A stretch of DNA of 64,000 bases, from NCBI GenBank assembly GCA_022792815.1, contig JAAWBS010000033.1, positions 1 to 64,000 on the forward strand, given 5' to 3'. A program made the translations under genes and the position numbers. Source of the stretch: Hungatella sp. (GTDB lineage Bacteria; Bacillota; Clostridia; Lachnospirales; Lachnospiraceae). Shown here in pieces: positions 6,818 through 14,655 of the stretch (the first letter of the stretch is position 1; each line of letters starts with the position of its first letter). A model generated the notes under the pieces. The model was not told where the DNA came from and ran no database searches. It worked only from the letters and a program-made list of their open reading frames with translations.

Positions 6818-7226
6818 AGATAGACACCTCCAGATGAAATAATGATTTAGAAAATCTGTCAATTTTTCCATTCCATTCCTGCAGTTTTTCGTATGCTTCC
6901 ACATGAAACGGCGTATGTTCCCGGATCGGGAAAAAGGGACGGGACGTGCCCAGGGGAGGTATGGCAGCTATGGCAAATACACAGCAGGCCACGGCAAATC
7001 CTACTTTCAGACCATAAAAAAACAGCTCGGCTTTCTGTGAGAGACGTCTCTTTTTGGCCTCAAGTCCTATATCCATCCGGCGGCTCTGCTCCAAGATGGA
7101 AGATTTAAGATTCTGGGGAGCGCACAGGAGTCCCCTGTTTTCCAGATAATCGGCGAACCGCTCCGCCTCCGAGGTTTTTTGGGCCATTTCCTCCAGAGAA
7201 AAGATCTTTTGCAGCGTGTTATCCAT
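6810..7226 (-). CDS. Putative anti-sigma factor, single-pass membrane protein
   Basis: This 138-residue protein has a soluble N-terminal half (about 1-68, with EAERFADYLENRG), one hydrophobic segment (GLKVGFAVACCVFAIAAIPP, about 72-93) and a short outer tail. It is encoded 8 nt inside the end of an ECF sigma gene. That order, size and topology are typical for anti-sigma factors, but no zinc (HxxxCxxC) motif is seen, so the call rests mostly on context. Confidence 0.55.
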   Translation of the reverse strand: MDNTLQKIFSLEEMAQKTSEAERFADYLENRGLLCAPQNLKSSILEQSRRMDIGLEAKKRRLSQKAELFFYGLKVGFAVACCVFAIAAIPPLGTSRPFFPIREHTPFHVEAYEKLQEWNGKIDRFSKSLFHLEVSIYD

Positions 7227-7743
7227 CGAATAAATCCTCCTTCCTGTAAAGTCTGCGCAGCATGGCTTTGGCCCGGTAGATCTGTGTCTGGACAGTCTTT
7301 AAATTTTTACCGGTCTTTGCCGCGATCTCTCCGGCATCGATCTCGTGGTAGAAATAATCCAGAGCCGTCTCCCGGTAAGGAGACTTTAGCTTCATGCAGC
7401 AGTCGTAGAGCTGCTTTTGCAGTGCCTCTTCCATAATCCTTTTGTCTGCGGCCGGTTCCTGAGGAGAGCAGGTGACGAGAAACTGTTCTTCCGAGGGAAT
7501 CAGCCTCCTGCCGGAGTTCTTCAGATAATCCAGGCATTTGCGGGAGGCGATTTTGCAGAGCCAGGCCCGCTCGTTTTGGCCGTCAAAGGCAGATGCATGC
7601 CGGTAGGCGGAAAGGAAGGTTTCCTGAGTCAGATCCTGGGCATCGAAATAGTCTTTTGTCAGTTGGAAACAGATGGAAAAAATAAGGTTCTGATATCGGT
7701 CGATCCACTGTTCCAGTAGTCTGTCTGCGTTAATCCTGCTCAC
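7219..7743 (-). CDS. ECF-type RNA polymerase sigma factor
   Basis: A 174-residue sigma-70 family protein with region 2 (YQNLIFSICFQLTKDYFDAQ DLTQETFLSAYRH) and region 4 (ETALDYFYHEIDAGEIAAKT, KTVQTQIYRAKAMLRR) joined by a short linker; regions 1 and 3 are absent, as in ECF sigmas. It probably directs polymerase to a small regulon and often its own promoter. It heads a three-gene minus-strand operon with a putative anti-sigma factor and a membrane protein, each overlapping by 8 nt. Confidence 0.88.
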   Translation of the reverse strand: MSRINADRLLEQWIDRYQNLIFSICFQLTKDYFDAQDLTQETFLSAYRHASAFDGQNERAWLCKIASRKCLDYLKNSGRRLIPSEEQFLVTCSPQEPAADKRIMEEALQKQLYDCCMKLKSPYRETALDYFYHEIDAGEIAAKTGKNLKTVQTQIYRAKAMLRRLYRKEDLFDG

Positions 7744-7868
7744 CTCCTCGCTTATCTATTATAACGCTCTGTGGAAACAATTGTCTTCAAAAAAGATGGA
7801 ATTCTTTAAAGATGTATGGTAAAATAAGAAGGCATACAAAAGGGTTCGTCAGGTCAGGAGGGAGTCTT

Positions 7869-8660
7869 ATGATGATTGAGTTGGGAAGAGCAAAACGTCA
7901 GAGCATCAGAGCGATCTGTGAGGGAAGCAGTGAGGTGCTGATCCGAGGAGCCGTGGAGGGAACCATGGGACGCGTGTGGGTGCCTGATCTAACCAGTGCT
8001 CCTTTCTGCCTGATCGTGGTGGGAGATTTCGCCTATCTCATGGGCCTTCCCCCAAAGGGAGCCGGGGCGCTGGAGCTGAAGAGTCAGATCTACGACAGCG
8101 CAGGCCGAGCCTTCCTGTACCCTCAGAACGAACGGTGGAGGGAGTGGCTGGAGGCAGAGTTTGTCGGCCGGTTCCGGACCTCTGCCCGATACGCGCTGAA
8201 ACAGGGTGAAGGTGGTTTTGACAGAGAGCTGCTGCAAGATGCCAGAACCGTGCCTCAGGGGTTTCGGATCCGCAGGATGGACGAGCGGCTGTACCGCTTG
8301 GCCATGAAAGAGGAGTGGAGCAGGGATCTGTGTGCCAGCTTTGAGGACTACCGGCATTTTGAGACCCATGGATTTGGATATGCGGCTATGAAGGGCCACA
8401 GGATGGCTGCCGGATGTCTGGCCTACGGAGTCAGCCAGGGGATGATGGAGGTTCAGGTAAAGACGAAAAAGGAGTATCGCCGTCAGGGTCTGGCTCTGGC
8501 CTGCAGCGCCTCGTTTGTGCTGGAGTGTCTGGAGAAGGAGATTACCCCTAACTGGGAGGCTGCCAACCAGCAGTCGGTGGAGCTGGCTCTGAAGCTGGGG
8601 TATGTATATGAGAGGGAATACCAGGTGTATCAGCTGGTAGAACAGGAGGATGGAAGATGA
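7869..8660 (+). CDS. GNAT family acetyltransferase (PF12746-type)
   Basis: From the ATG after AGGAGGGAGTCTT the product has 263 residues. The C-terminal half carries the acetyl-CoA fold: EVQVKTKKEYRRQGLALACS corresponds to the RxxGxG/A pyrophosphate-binding loop, and NQQSVELALKLGYVYEREYQ is the usual GNAT motif B ending. The N-terminal half fits the GNAT_acetyltran (PF12746) layout. The substrate is unknown. It overlaps the cytidine deaminase gene by 4 nt (ATGA). Confidence 0.75.
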   Translation: MMIELGRAKRQSIRAICEGSSEVLIRGAVEGTMGRVWVPDLTSAPFCLIVVGDFAYLMGLPPKGAGALELKSQIYDSAGRAFLYPQNERWREWLEAEFVGRFRTSARYALKQGEGGFDRELLQDARTVPQGFRIRRMDERLYRLAMKEEWSRDLCASFEDYRHFETHGFGYAAMKGHRMAAGCLAYGVSQGMMEVQVKTKKEYRRQGLALACSASFVLECLEKEITPNWEAANQQSVELALKLGYVYEREYQVYQLVEQEDGR

Positions 8661-9070
8661 CAGACAAAAAAGCATTGATCAGAGCGGCCATTGAGGCCCT
8701 GCCGGGTTCCTATGTGCCCTACTCCCACTTTCATGTGGCGGCAGCGCTGCTGTGTGCGGACGGGAGTGTCTACACAGGCATCAACATCGAGAATGCCTCC
8801 TATACGCCCACCATATGCGCGGAGCGGAGTGCGTTCTTCCGGGCAGTCAACGAGGGCAGACGAGAATTTGAGGCCATCGTGATCTGCGGCGGCAAGGAGG
8901 GAGTCATTACCGATTACTGTGCTCCCTGCGGTGTGTGCAGGCAGGTGATGCGGGAGTTTTGTGACCCGGAGACATTTCAGATCATACTGGCAAAGTCGGA
9001 GGAGGAGTATCGGGAGTTTACCTTAAAAGAGCTGCTTCCCATGGGATTCGGCCCTGAAAATCTGATGTGA
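8657..9070 (+). CDS. cdd: Cytidine deaminase
   Basis: A 137-residue zinc enzyme converting cytidine and deoxycytidine to uridine forms in pyrimidine salvage. The catalytic signature is present: CAERSA (zinc Cys and proton-shuttle Glu) and PCGVCRQ (two further zinc Cys), preceded by NIENASYTPTICAER. Length is typical for the homotetrameric class. Coupled to the upstream GNAT gene through an ATGA overlap. Confidence 0.92.
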   Translation: MTDKKALIRAAIEALPGSYVPYSHFHVAAALLCADGSVYTGINIENASYTPTICAERSAFFRAVNEGRREFEAIVICGGKEGVITDYCAPCGVCRQVMREFCDPETFQIILAKSEEEYREFTLKELLPMGFGPENLM

Positions 9071-9167
9071 CAGATGGGTGTGACGGATCATGGCGCCGCC
9101 GGTCGCTAAAGGAGCTGTGAACAGTAACTTGGTGGACGCATTTTCCTGGAAAGTAAAAAATATAGGA

Positions 9168-9196
9168 TTGAAAAACAGAAGAGAGTATTGTATAAT
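9168..9196 (+). promoter_or_regulatory. Promoter of the 6S-like RNA
   Basis: TTGAAA, 17 bases, TATAAT. It predicts a start at about 9203, matching the 5' end of the folded RNA region. Confidence 0.75.
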
Positions 9197-9202
9197 AAGA
9201 TC

Positions 9203-9401
9203 ATCTTGATAGAAGCGGGTTGTAATTCCTGGAATGTTCGACAATCTTACGTATCTTTGAACCTACATTATGACATAAGGGATTCCGATATTTTCTGGTG
9301 GATGTCAGGCCTCCTGCGAGTGGAAGGCAGAAGCCAGAGTGAGGTTACCCACCTAGCATGGCTAGGCGTCAAATTGTAAGAACCGGCATTTTGGGATTAC
9401 A
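9203..9401 (+). ncRNA. ssrS: Probable 6S RNA (SsrS)
   Basis: There is no protein frame here but a well-defined promoter, about 200 nt of structured sequence and an intrinsic terminator. The ends close a long interrupted stem: TTGTAATTCC pairs with GGGATTACAA and CTTAC with GTAAG. The interior carries TCTTTGAACCTACATT, AAGGGATTCC, GTGGATGTCAGGCCTCCTGC, GGAAGGCAGAAGCC and ACCCACCTAGC, elements I recognise as typical of 6S RNAs of Clostridia. 6S RNA mimics an open promoter and holds the housekeeping RNA polymerase. The identity is from memory of the family, not from a covariance search. Confidence 0.72.
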
Positions 9402-9438
9402 AAAGATGAAAGCAGCGAGAAATCGCTGCTTTATCTTT
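9402..9438 (+). terminator. Terminator of the 6S-like RNA
   Basis: AAAGATGAAAGCAGCGA-GAAA-TCGCTGCTTTATCTTT forms a long stem of 16 pairs with one mismatch, ending in a T-rich run. Confidence 0.85.
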
Positions 9439-9520
9439 TGCTGAAGTTGTGGTAAGCTATAGAGAGATGGCAGGGATACAGGTATCATTACATAGAGTCA
9501 GATAACAGAGAGGGATACAG

Positions 9521-10759
9521 ATGAGAGAGCATCATAAATTTTGGGATTTTGTCTATTGGGGGATCACGGCGGTTCTTGTGATCATCACCTGCATCGCGGC
9601 TGCGCTGGTGTTTATCCGCTGGCAGTCCGTTTGGAGTACACTGCATTTTGTGGGGCGGATTTTGGCGCCGGTCACTTACGGTGCCGTGCTGGCCTATCTG
9701 CTGGCCCCGGTGTACAACCGCGCGGACAGATGGACAGACCGGGTGCTTGCGCCCTATGTAAAGCAGGAGAGGCGGCGGAGCCTGGCCAAGGCCATGGCTA
9801 CCCTGGTAAGCCTCCTGTTTCTGGTGGCTGTGGTCACCGGCTTGATCTGGATGATCCTTCCGAGAGTCCTGGAGAGTGTGATGGGAATCATCAATTCCAT
9901 CCCCAGCAGTGCGGCCAGAGTGGCCCTGTGGATCGAGACCTTGTTCGCAGATTATCCGGATATCGAGATCGCCGTCTTGAACGTATACAACCAGGGGGTG
10001 GAGCAATTGGTCTCCTGGGTCCAGTCCACCACGGATCTGATCCCCAACATTGAGAAGGTGATCACCGGTGTCTATACCAGCGTGGTAGGTGTGGTGAACC
10101 TGGTGAAGAACACACTGATCGGAATCATCGTCATGCTCTATCTTCTGAACATCAAGGATACCCTCACGGCACAGGGCAAGAAGATCATCTACAGCCTCTT
10201 TCCGCTGGCCGGGGCCAATGAGATCGTGGAGAAGCTGCGGTTTATCCACAGGGTGTTCGGCGGGTTTATCATCGGCAAGCTGGTGGATTCCCTGATTATT
10301 GGTATTCTGACCTTCGTATGGCTGAGTATCATCAAGATGCCCTACACCGTCCTGATCAGCGTCATCGTGGGAGTGACCAATATCATCCCATTTTTCGGCC
10401 CCTTCATCGGAGCGGTGCCAAGCGCTCTTCTGGTGCTTTTGGTGAACCCGAGGAAATGCCTGTGGTTCCTCTTATCCATCCTGGTGATCCAGCAGCTGGA
10501 CGGCAATGTGATCGGACCTAAGATTCTCGGCAATTCTACAGGAGTTTCCAGTTTCTGGGTGCTGTTTTCCATCTTGTTTTTCGGAGGGATCCTGGGACCG
10601 GTGGGGATGATCATAGGAGTCCCCACTTTTGCGGTGATCTACCGACTGACGGCAGAATGGGTCAATAAGAGACTGAAGAAAAAAGAATTGTCTACTGTGA
10701 CAGATGACTATGGAGACCTGGATTACATTGATGAGGAAAATAAAACATATGTCAGGTAG
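9521..10759 (+). CDS. AI-2E family transporter
   Basis: This 412-residue protein has the layout of PF01594 (AI-2E/TqsA/YdiK-type): two N-terminal hydrophobic segments, an amphipathic middle region and a C-terminal membrane block with SVIVGVTNIIPFFGPFIGAV and LGNSTGVSSFWVLFSILFFG, the most conserved parts of the family. Members export small solutes or ions, and the autoinducer-2 role holds only for some. A Shine-Dalgarno GAGGGATAC precedes the start. The SpoIID/LytB gene follows after 6 nt, so they form an operon. Confidence 0.85.
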   Translation: MREHHKFWDFVYWGITAVLVIITCIAAALVFIRWQSVWSTLHFVGRILAPVTYGAVLAYLLAPVYNRADRWTDRVLAPYVKQERRRSLAKAMATLVSLLFLVAVVTGLIWMILPRVLESVMGIINSIPSSAARVALWIETLFADYPDIEIAVLNVYNQGVEQLVSWVQSTTDLIPNIEKVITGVYTSVVGVVNLVKNTLIGIIVMLYLLNIKDTLTAQGKKIIYSLFPLAGANEIVEKLRFIHRVFGGFIIGKLVDSLIIGILTFVWLSIIKMPYTVLISVIVGVTNIIPFFGPFIGAVPSALLVLLVNPRKCLWFLLSILVIQQLDGNVIGPKILGNSTGVSSFWVLFSILFFGGILGPVGMIIGVPTFAVIYRLTAEWVNKRLKKKELSTVTDDYGDLDYIDEENKTYVR

Positions 10760-10765
10760 GGCGAT

Positions 10766-13039
10766 ATGAGAAGAAAGAGAATGATTCGATGGATGCTTGG
10801 CATCCCTGTGATTGTGGTTGTGCTGATTGTCATTATACTTCTGGGAGAGTCTGAGAAACATGGGATCACCAGGGCCGCCGCTTACAAGGCGGCGGCCCTT
10901 TCTGCGGCGACGGTAGAAGAGTGTAAACAGGCTTCCGGGGAAGCCTCGGCTTTTCCCGCCGCCAGTCAGAGCCAGTGGTATGTAAAATATATGGATTTTC
11001 TGTACCAGAGCCAGTGGATCACCCAGGAACTGACCCCTGCCACAGAAGAGAGCGCCGAGGGGTTCCTGACCTACGCCGAGGCAGACTATCTGGCCAGGCA
11101 GGTGTCGGACAATTTAAAGAACCGGGTTGCACTCACCGAAAAGAATCGTTCCAAAGTCTATCCGCCGGAAGAATGGTGGACCCTTTACGAGGACATGTGC
11201 AGGCAGCTGGGGGCTTGGCAGGGAGAGGGGGAAGTGCAGATCGAGACCCTTATGATCTACGGAACCTTTGAGGATGTGGAGGGAGCCGCGGCCTGGCAGG
11301 CCTACACCAGCCAGGGGGGAAGAGGCTTTGAGGGCCTTGGTATCGGAGCTTACCGGGATAAGGAGATCCAGGTTTTGGTCAGCGGAAAAGAGATTATTCG
11401 GGTGATCGAGAAATTGTCCGATTCCGTGGTATATAAAAATATCTGGATCAAGGAAGCGGGAGAGGATCAGATCAGCGGATATGTGGGCTCGCTGACCAGG
11501 CAGCTTCCCGTGAGCAGCAGACTGAAAAGCCCGGAGGAGATGACAGGCCAGGTGGCAGATGTGTATCTGACCAATGGCCAGGTGAAAAAGATCGTCCTGA
11601 AGAAGGAGAGGATTCAGGGGAAGGTGCTGGAGGTTCGGGAGGATGCCATCGAGATCGAGGGATACGGGGAGGTTCCCATGGACAGCGATTTCCGTGTCTA
11701 TCGGCTCTACGGAGAGTTTCGGAGGCAGAGTCTTTCCGATGTGTTGGTGGGCTATGATGTTCAGGAGTTTGCGGTGGCAGACGGACGCATCTGCGCAGCC
11801 CTGACGCTCCGGCCCGTGGATGCCCAGCAGATCCGGGTTTTGATCATGGATACAGGCTTTGGCTCGATCTTTCATGACAGAGTGACCATGGAATTTTTAA
11901 GTTCCGGGGTCATAACGATAGGGGAGAAAGAGGAGCGGTTTCAGGCCGGTGAGATCAGGACATTTCAGGTGGGCGACTCCGCGCTTTCCGGAAACCGTGT
12001 GATTATCAGACCGGACGACAAAAATGCAGGGATTCGGATCCCCACCTTGAGCCGGGCAAACGGGACTCCCCAGTATCCGGGACATATGGAGATCAAAGAG
12101 GAATCCGAAGGGCTGGTGATCGTCAATGAGGTGTATCTGGAGGACTATCTCAAGAGGGTAGTGCCCAGCGAGATGCCGGCCAGCTACGGCAAAGAGGCGC
12201 TGAAGGCCCAGGCTGTCTGTGCCAGGACCTACGCCTGGAGGCAGATCATGGCCAACAGCTATAAGAACTATGGCGCCCATGTAGACGACAGCATAAACTT
12301 TCAGGTTTACAATAACACGGAGACCCACGGCTCCACCGACGAGGCGGTCAATGAGACTTACGGAAAGATGGTTATGTATCAGGGTGATGTGGCGGAGATC
12401 TACTATTTTTCCACATCCTGCGGCCACACCACCGACGGGACCATCTGGGGCGCGGATCCGTCAGCGTTTCCCTACCTGAAGGGAGTGGAGGTGAAGGAGG
12501 GGGGCAGCCGGCTGGATTTGACCGACAACCAGACATTTGCCGAGTACATAAAGAGCTGTCCGTCCGGTTATGAGTCCGATTTCTCCATGTACCGATGGAC
12601 CACCAAAGTGACCGGCCTCCAGGTCCAGCAAAAAGTCTCAGGCATCGGAAACATCACGGATATTACCATGAAGGAGCGCTCCGCAGGAGGAATCGGAAAG
12701 GTGCTGGCCATAGAGGGAACCGCCGGGACCAAGGAGATCCGCGGGGAAGGACAGATTCGGGGGATTTTGGGAAGTAAGGATCTGGTGATCGAGAAGCAGG
12801 ACGGGGAGACTGTCACAGGCTGGAGTTCTCTTCCCAGCGCATTCATCACCGTGGAGAAGGGGGAGACTGACTCCACGGGAGTCACTTCCTTCACGATCTA
12901 CGGCGGAGGCTACGGCCACGGTGTGGGCATGAGCCAAAACGGCGCCCAGGGTATGGCGAAGGCCGGGAAGAGTTATCGGCAGATTTTGGAATTATTTTAT
13001 CCGGGAACCGAGGTGGCGGAACTGGATGAGGCGTCATAA
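10766..13039 (+). CDS. SpoIID/LytB domain protein
   Basis: A 757-residue protein with one N-terminal membrane anchor (MLGIPVIVVVLIVIILL), a long region without recognised motifs, and a SpoIID/LytB domain from about residue 450: LEDYLKRVVPSEMPASYGKE, ALKAQAVCARTYAW, YFSTSCGHTTDGTIWG and a closing GYGHGVGMSQNGAQGMAK. SpoIID is a lytic transglycosylase acting on glycan lacking stem peptides during engulfment; this protein is larger than SpoIID proper (about 340 aa), so it may be a vegetative LytB-like relative. Its 3' end overlaps the convergent phosphofructokinase gene by 43 nt and no U-tract terminator is seen. Confidence 0.85.
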   Translation: MRRKRMIRWMLGIPVIVVVLIVIILLGESEKHGITRAAAYKAAALSAATVEECKQASGEASAFPAASQSQWYVKYMDFLYQSQWITQELTPATEESAEGFLTYAEADYLARQVSDNLKNRVALTEKNRSKVYPPEEWWTLYEDMCRQLGAWQGEGEVQIETLMIYGTFEDVEGAAAWQAYTSQGGRGFEGLGIGAYRDKEIQVLVSGKEIIRVIEKLSDSVVYKNIWIKEAGEDQISGYVGSLTRQLPVSSRLKSPEEMTGQVADVYLTNGQVKKIVLKKERIQGKVLEVREDAIEIEGYGEVPMDSDFRVYRLYGEFRRQSLSDVLVGYDVQEFAVADGRICAALTLRPVDAQQIRVLIMDTGFGSIFHDRVTMEFLSSGVITIGEKEERFQAGEIRTFQVGDSALSGNRVIIRPDDKNAGIRIPTLSRANGTPQYPGHMEIKEESEGLVIVNEVYLEDYLKRVVPSEMPASYGKEALKAQAVCARTYAWRQIMANSYKNYGAHVDDSINFQVYNNTETHGSTDEAVNETYGKMVMYQGDVAEIYYFSTSCGHTTDGTIWGADPSAFPYLKGVEVKEGGSRLDLTDNQTFAEYIKSCPSGYESDFSMYRWTTKVTGLQVQQKVSGIGNITDITMKERSAGGIGKVLAIEGTAGTKEIRGEGQIRGILGSKDLVIEKQDGETVTGWSSLPSAFITVEKGETDSTGVTSFTIYGGGYGHGVGMSQNGAQGMAKAGKSYRQILELFYPGTEVAELDEAS

Positions 13040-14274
13040 GGCTGAGGGCCTGACGGTTTCCGGCGTGCATAGACGGGAAGGCCGTCCTTCATGGGATGGG
13101 CCGCCTCTCCCTGAATCAGGGGAAGCGCGTAACGGATGAAATCCTGGCCTACATCCGTCCCATGGCCGGTGATCCACTGAGCGGGAAAGGGCTTTTCTCT
13201 GTTGCACACCTGATTTACATCCACCAGAGAGCAGTCCATGGTATAGGGAGTGTCGCAGGTGCGCTCAAAAGCCACCATCTTGCCGGTGGCCCCCGAGAGA
13301 GCCGCCCTGACGCCGAAGGAACCGGCAAGAGAGGCCTCCTCGATGTCCGCGGCAGAGCTGATGAGGGCAGAACACCGCTGGCATACATTCAGCTCCACAG
13401 ATCGTGCCTTGATGCCGAAATGATTGTGGACGAAGTTTTCCAGCACCTTTCCGCAGCCGGTCAGCATCTTATGGCCGAAATTGTCCAGTTTCGCCTCGTC
13501 GTTGTACTCGCAAATCAGCCGTCCGCTGGAATCGCAGATCCCCTCGGACACACAGACCACCACATTGGGCTGCGTCTGAAGGGCAGCTGACAGGTCCCTG
13601 GCAAATGACTTGAAATCAAAGCCGGATTCCGGTAGATAGATGAGAAGAGGGTTATCCCCTTTGTCCTTTCTGGCCAGGACGCTGGCAGCGGTAAGCCATC
13701 CGGCATGGCGCCCCATAAGCTCGATGACCGTCACGGCAGGCTGATGATAGGCAGCGGCATCCAGGGCGATCTCCCGGACCGTGGAGGCTACGTACTTGGC
13801 AGCACTGCCGTATCCGGGTGTGTGGTCCGTGAGAAACAGATCATTGTCAATGGTCTTCGGAATCCCGACAAAGCGGATGGAAGACCCGATCTGAGCACCG
13901 TAGCGGGACAGCTTGCTGACCGTATCCATGGAGTCGTTGCCTCCTATATAGAAGAAATAACCGATATTCAGTGCCTCCAGTTTCTCAAATACGGTGGGGT
14001 AAGTGGGAGCGGTTAAGTCTGACGGCAGCTTATAGCGGCAGGAGCCTAAGTAAGCCGCCGGGGTCAGTTTGAGTAATTCCAGCTCTTTCTGGGTCAATTC
14101 TTCCGAAAGGTCCATATAGTCGTCCTTAAGAAATCCTTCCAGTCCATGAACCATACCGTATACATGGTCAATCTCGTCTAAATGATTCATTCCCTCGGCA
14201 ATGACGCCGTACAGACTGGCATTGATCACGGCAGTGGGACCGCCGGATTGTCCTACAAGGATATTTTTTGTCAT
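12997..14274 (-). CDS. 6-phosphofructokinase, probably diphosphate-dependent
   Basis: A 425-residue PFK-family enzyme phosphorylating fructose 6-phosphate in glycolysis. It has the N-terminal GQSGGPTAVINAS loop, GGNDS at 111-115 and PKTIDND at 139-145. ATP-dependent PFKs read GGDGS, whereas an Asp in the fourth place (as here) blocks ATP and marks the PPi-dependent type; this is known of the family. The C-terminus after GLPVYARRK runs some 20 residues beyond where such enzymes usually end and lies over the SpoIID gene, perhaps after loss of the original stop. Its promoter is at 14350-14378. Confidence 0.88.
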   Translation of the reverse strand: MTKNILVGQSGGPTAVINASLYGVIAEGMNHLDEIDHVYGMVHGLEGFLKDDYMDLSEELTQKELELLKLTPAAYLGSCRYKLPSDLTAPTYPTVFEKLEALNIGYFFYIGGNDSMDTVSKLSRYGAQIGSSIRFVGIPKTIDNDLFLTDHTPGYGSAAKYVASTVREIALDAAAYHQPAVTVIELMGRHAGWLTAASVLARKDKGDNPLLIYLPESGFDFKSFARDLSAALQTQPNVVVCVSEGICDSSGRLICEYNDEAKLDNFGHKMLTGCGKVLENFVHNHFGIKARSVELNVCQRCSALISSAADIEEASLAGSFGVRAALSGATGKMVAFERTCDTPYTMDCSLVDVNQVCNREKPFPAQWITGHGTDVGQDFIRYALPLIQGEAAHPMKDGLPVYARRKPSGPQPYDASSSSATSVPG

Positions 14275-14349
14275 GTCAGAATCTCCTCTGTGGTGTATTC
14301 AAACGCTTTTGCGTGATGTTTAGGCAAAAGGATACTTAAGCCCGGTATC

Positions 14350-14378
14350 ATTGTATAATAGTTGCCCGGTGTTGGCAA
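14350..14378 (-). promoter_or_regulatory. Promoter of the phosphofructokinase gene
   Basis: On the minus strand TTGCCA, 17 bases, TACAAT lies about 75 nt ahead of the start codon. GAGGAGATTCTGAC is the ribosome binding site. Confidence 0.6.
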
Positions 14379-14499
14379 GCCGGAAACATGGTTTTTTTGT
14401 TTTTTTCAGAAAAATCAGAATTTCATGTATAGATTACCCCGGATGGGCAATAATGAGATTAGTACCAAAGAGAAAATAAATACTTATCCTCCCCTTTTT

Positions 14500-14543
14500 A
14501 ATACCCTGTTTGTTGGCCTAGTGCAGCAGACGGGGTATTTTTT
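14500..14543 (+). terminator. Strong plus-strand terminator in the pfk/kinase intergenic region
   Basis: AATACCCTGTTTGTTG, an eight-base loop and CAGCAGACGGGGTATT form a 16-bp stem (with G-T pairs) followed by TTTT. It works on the plus strand, yet the gene to its left is on the minus strand. It lies before the kinase promoter. It could end transcripts coming antisense through pfk from the spoIID side or end a short unannotated RNA. The rest of the 380-nt gap holds the two promoters listed; the 89-codon ORF here shows no protein features. Confidence 0.75.
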
Positions 14544-14586
14544 GCTTTCTGGGAAAGTACGGGAAATGCTGCCGCTTTTTCGTGTA

Positions 14587-14615
14587 TTGACAGCTAACCA
14601 GATCGATGATATTCT
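14587..14615 (+). promoter_or_regulatory. Promoter of the sensor kinase/regulator pair
   Basis: TTGACA, 17 bases, TATTCT, about 40 nt upstream of the start codon. Confidence 0.75.
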
Positions 14616-14655
14616 GAAACTGATTACTTAAGAGAGGATTCAGGGGGAAGAGCGG

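Noticed and set aside
14305-14320. Cre site upstream of pfk (TTCAAACGCTTTTGCG)
   Set aside because: Only about 10 of 14 positions fit the consensus and the leading TG is missing.
14362-14631. 89-codon ORF between pfk and the kinase
   Set aside because: It runs over a strong terminator hairpin and the kinase promoter and has no recognisable protein character.
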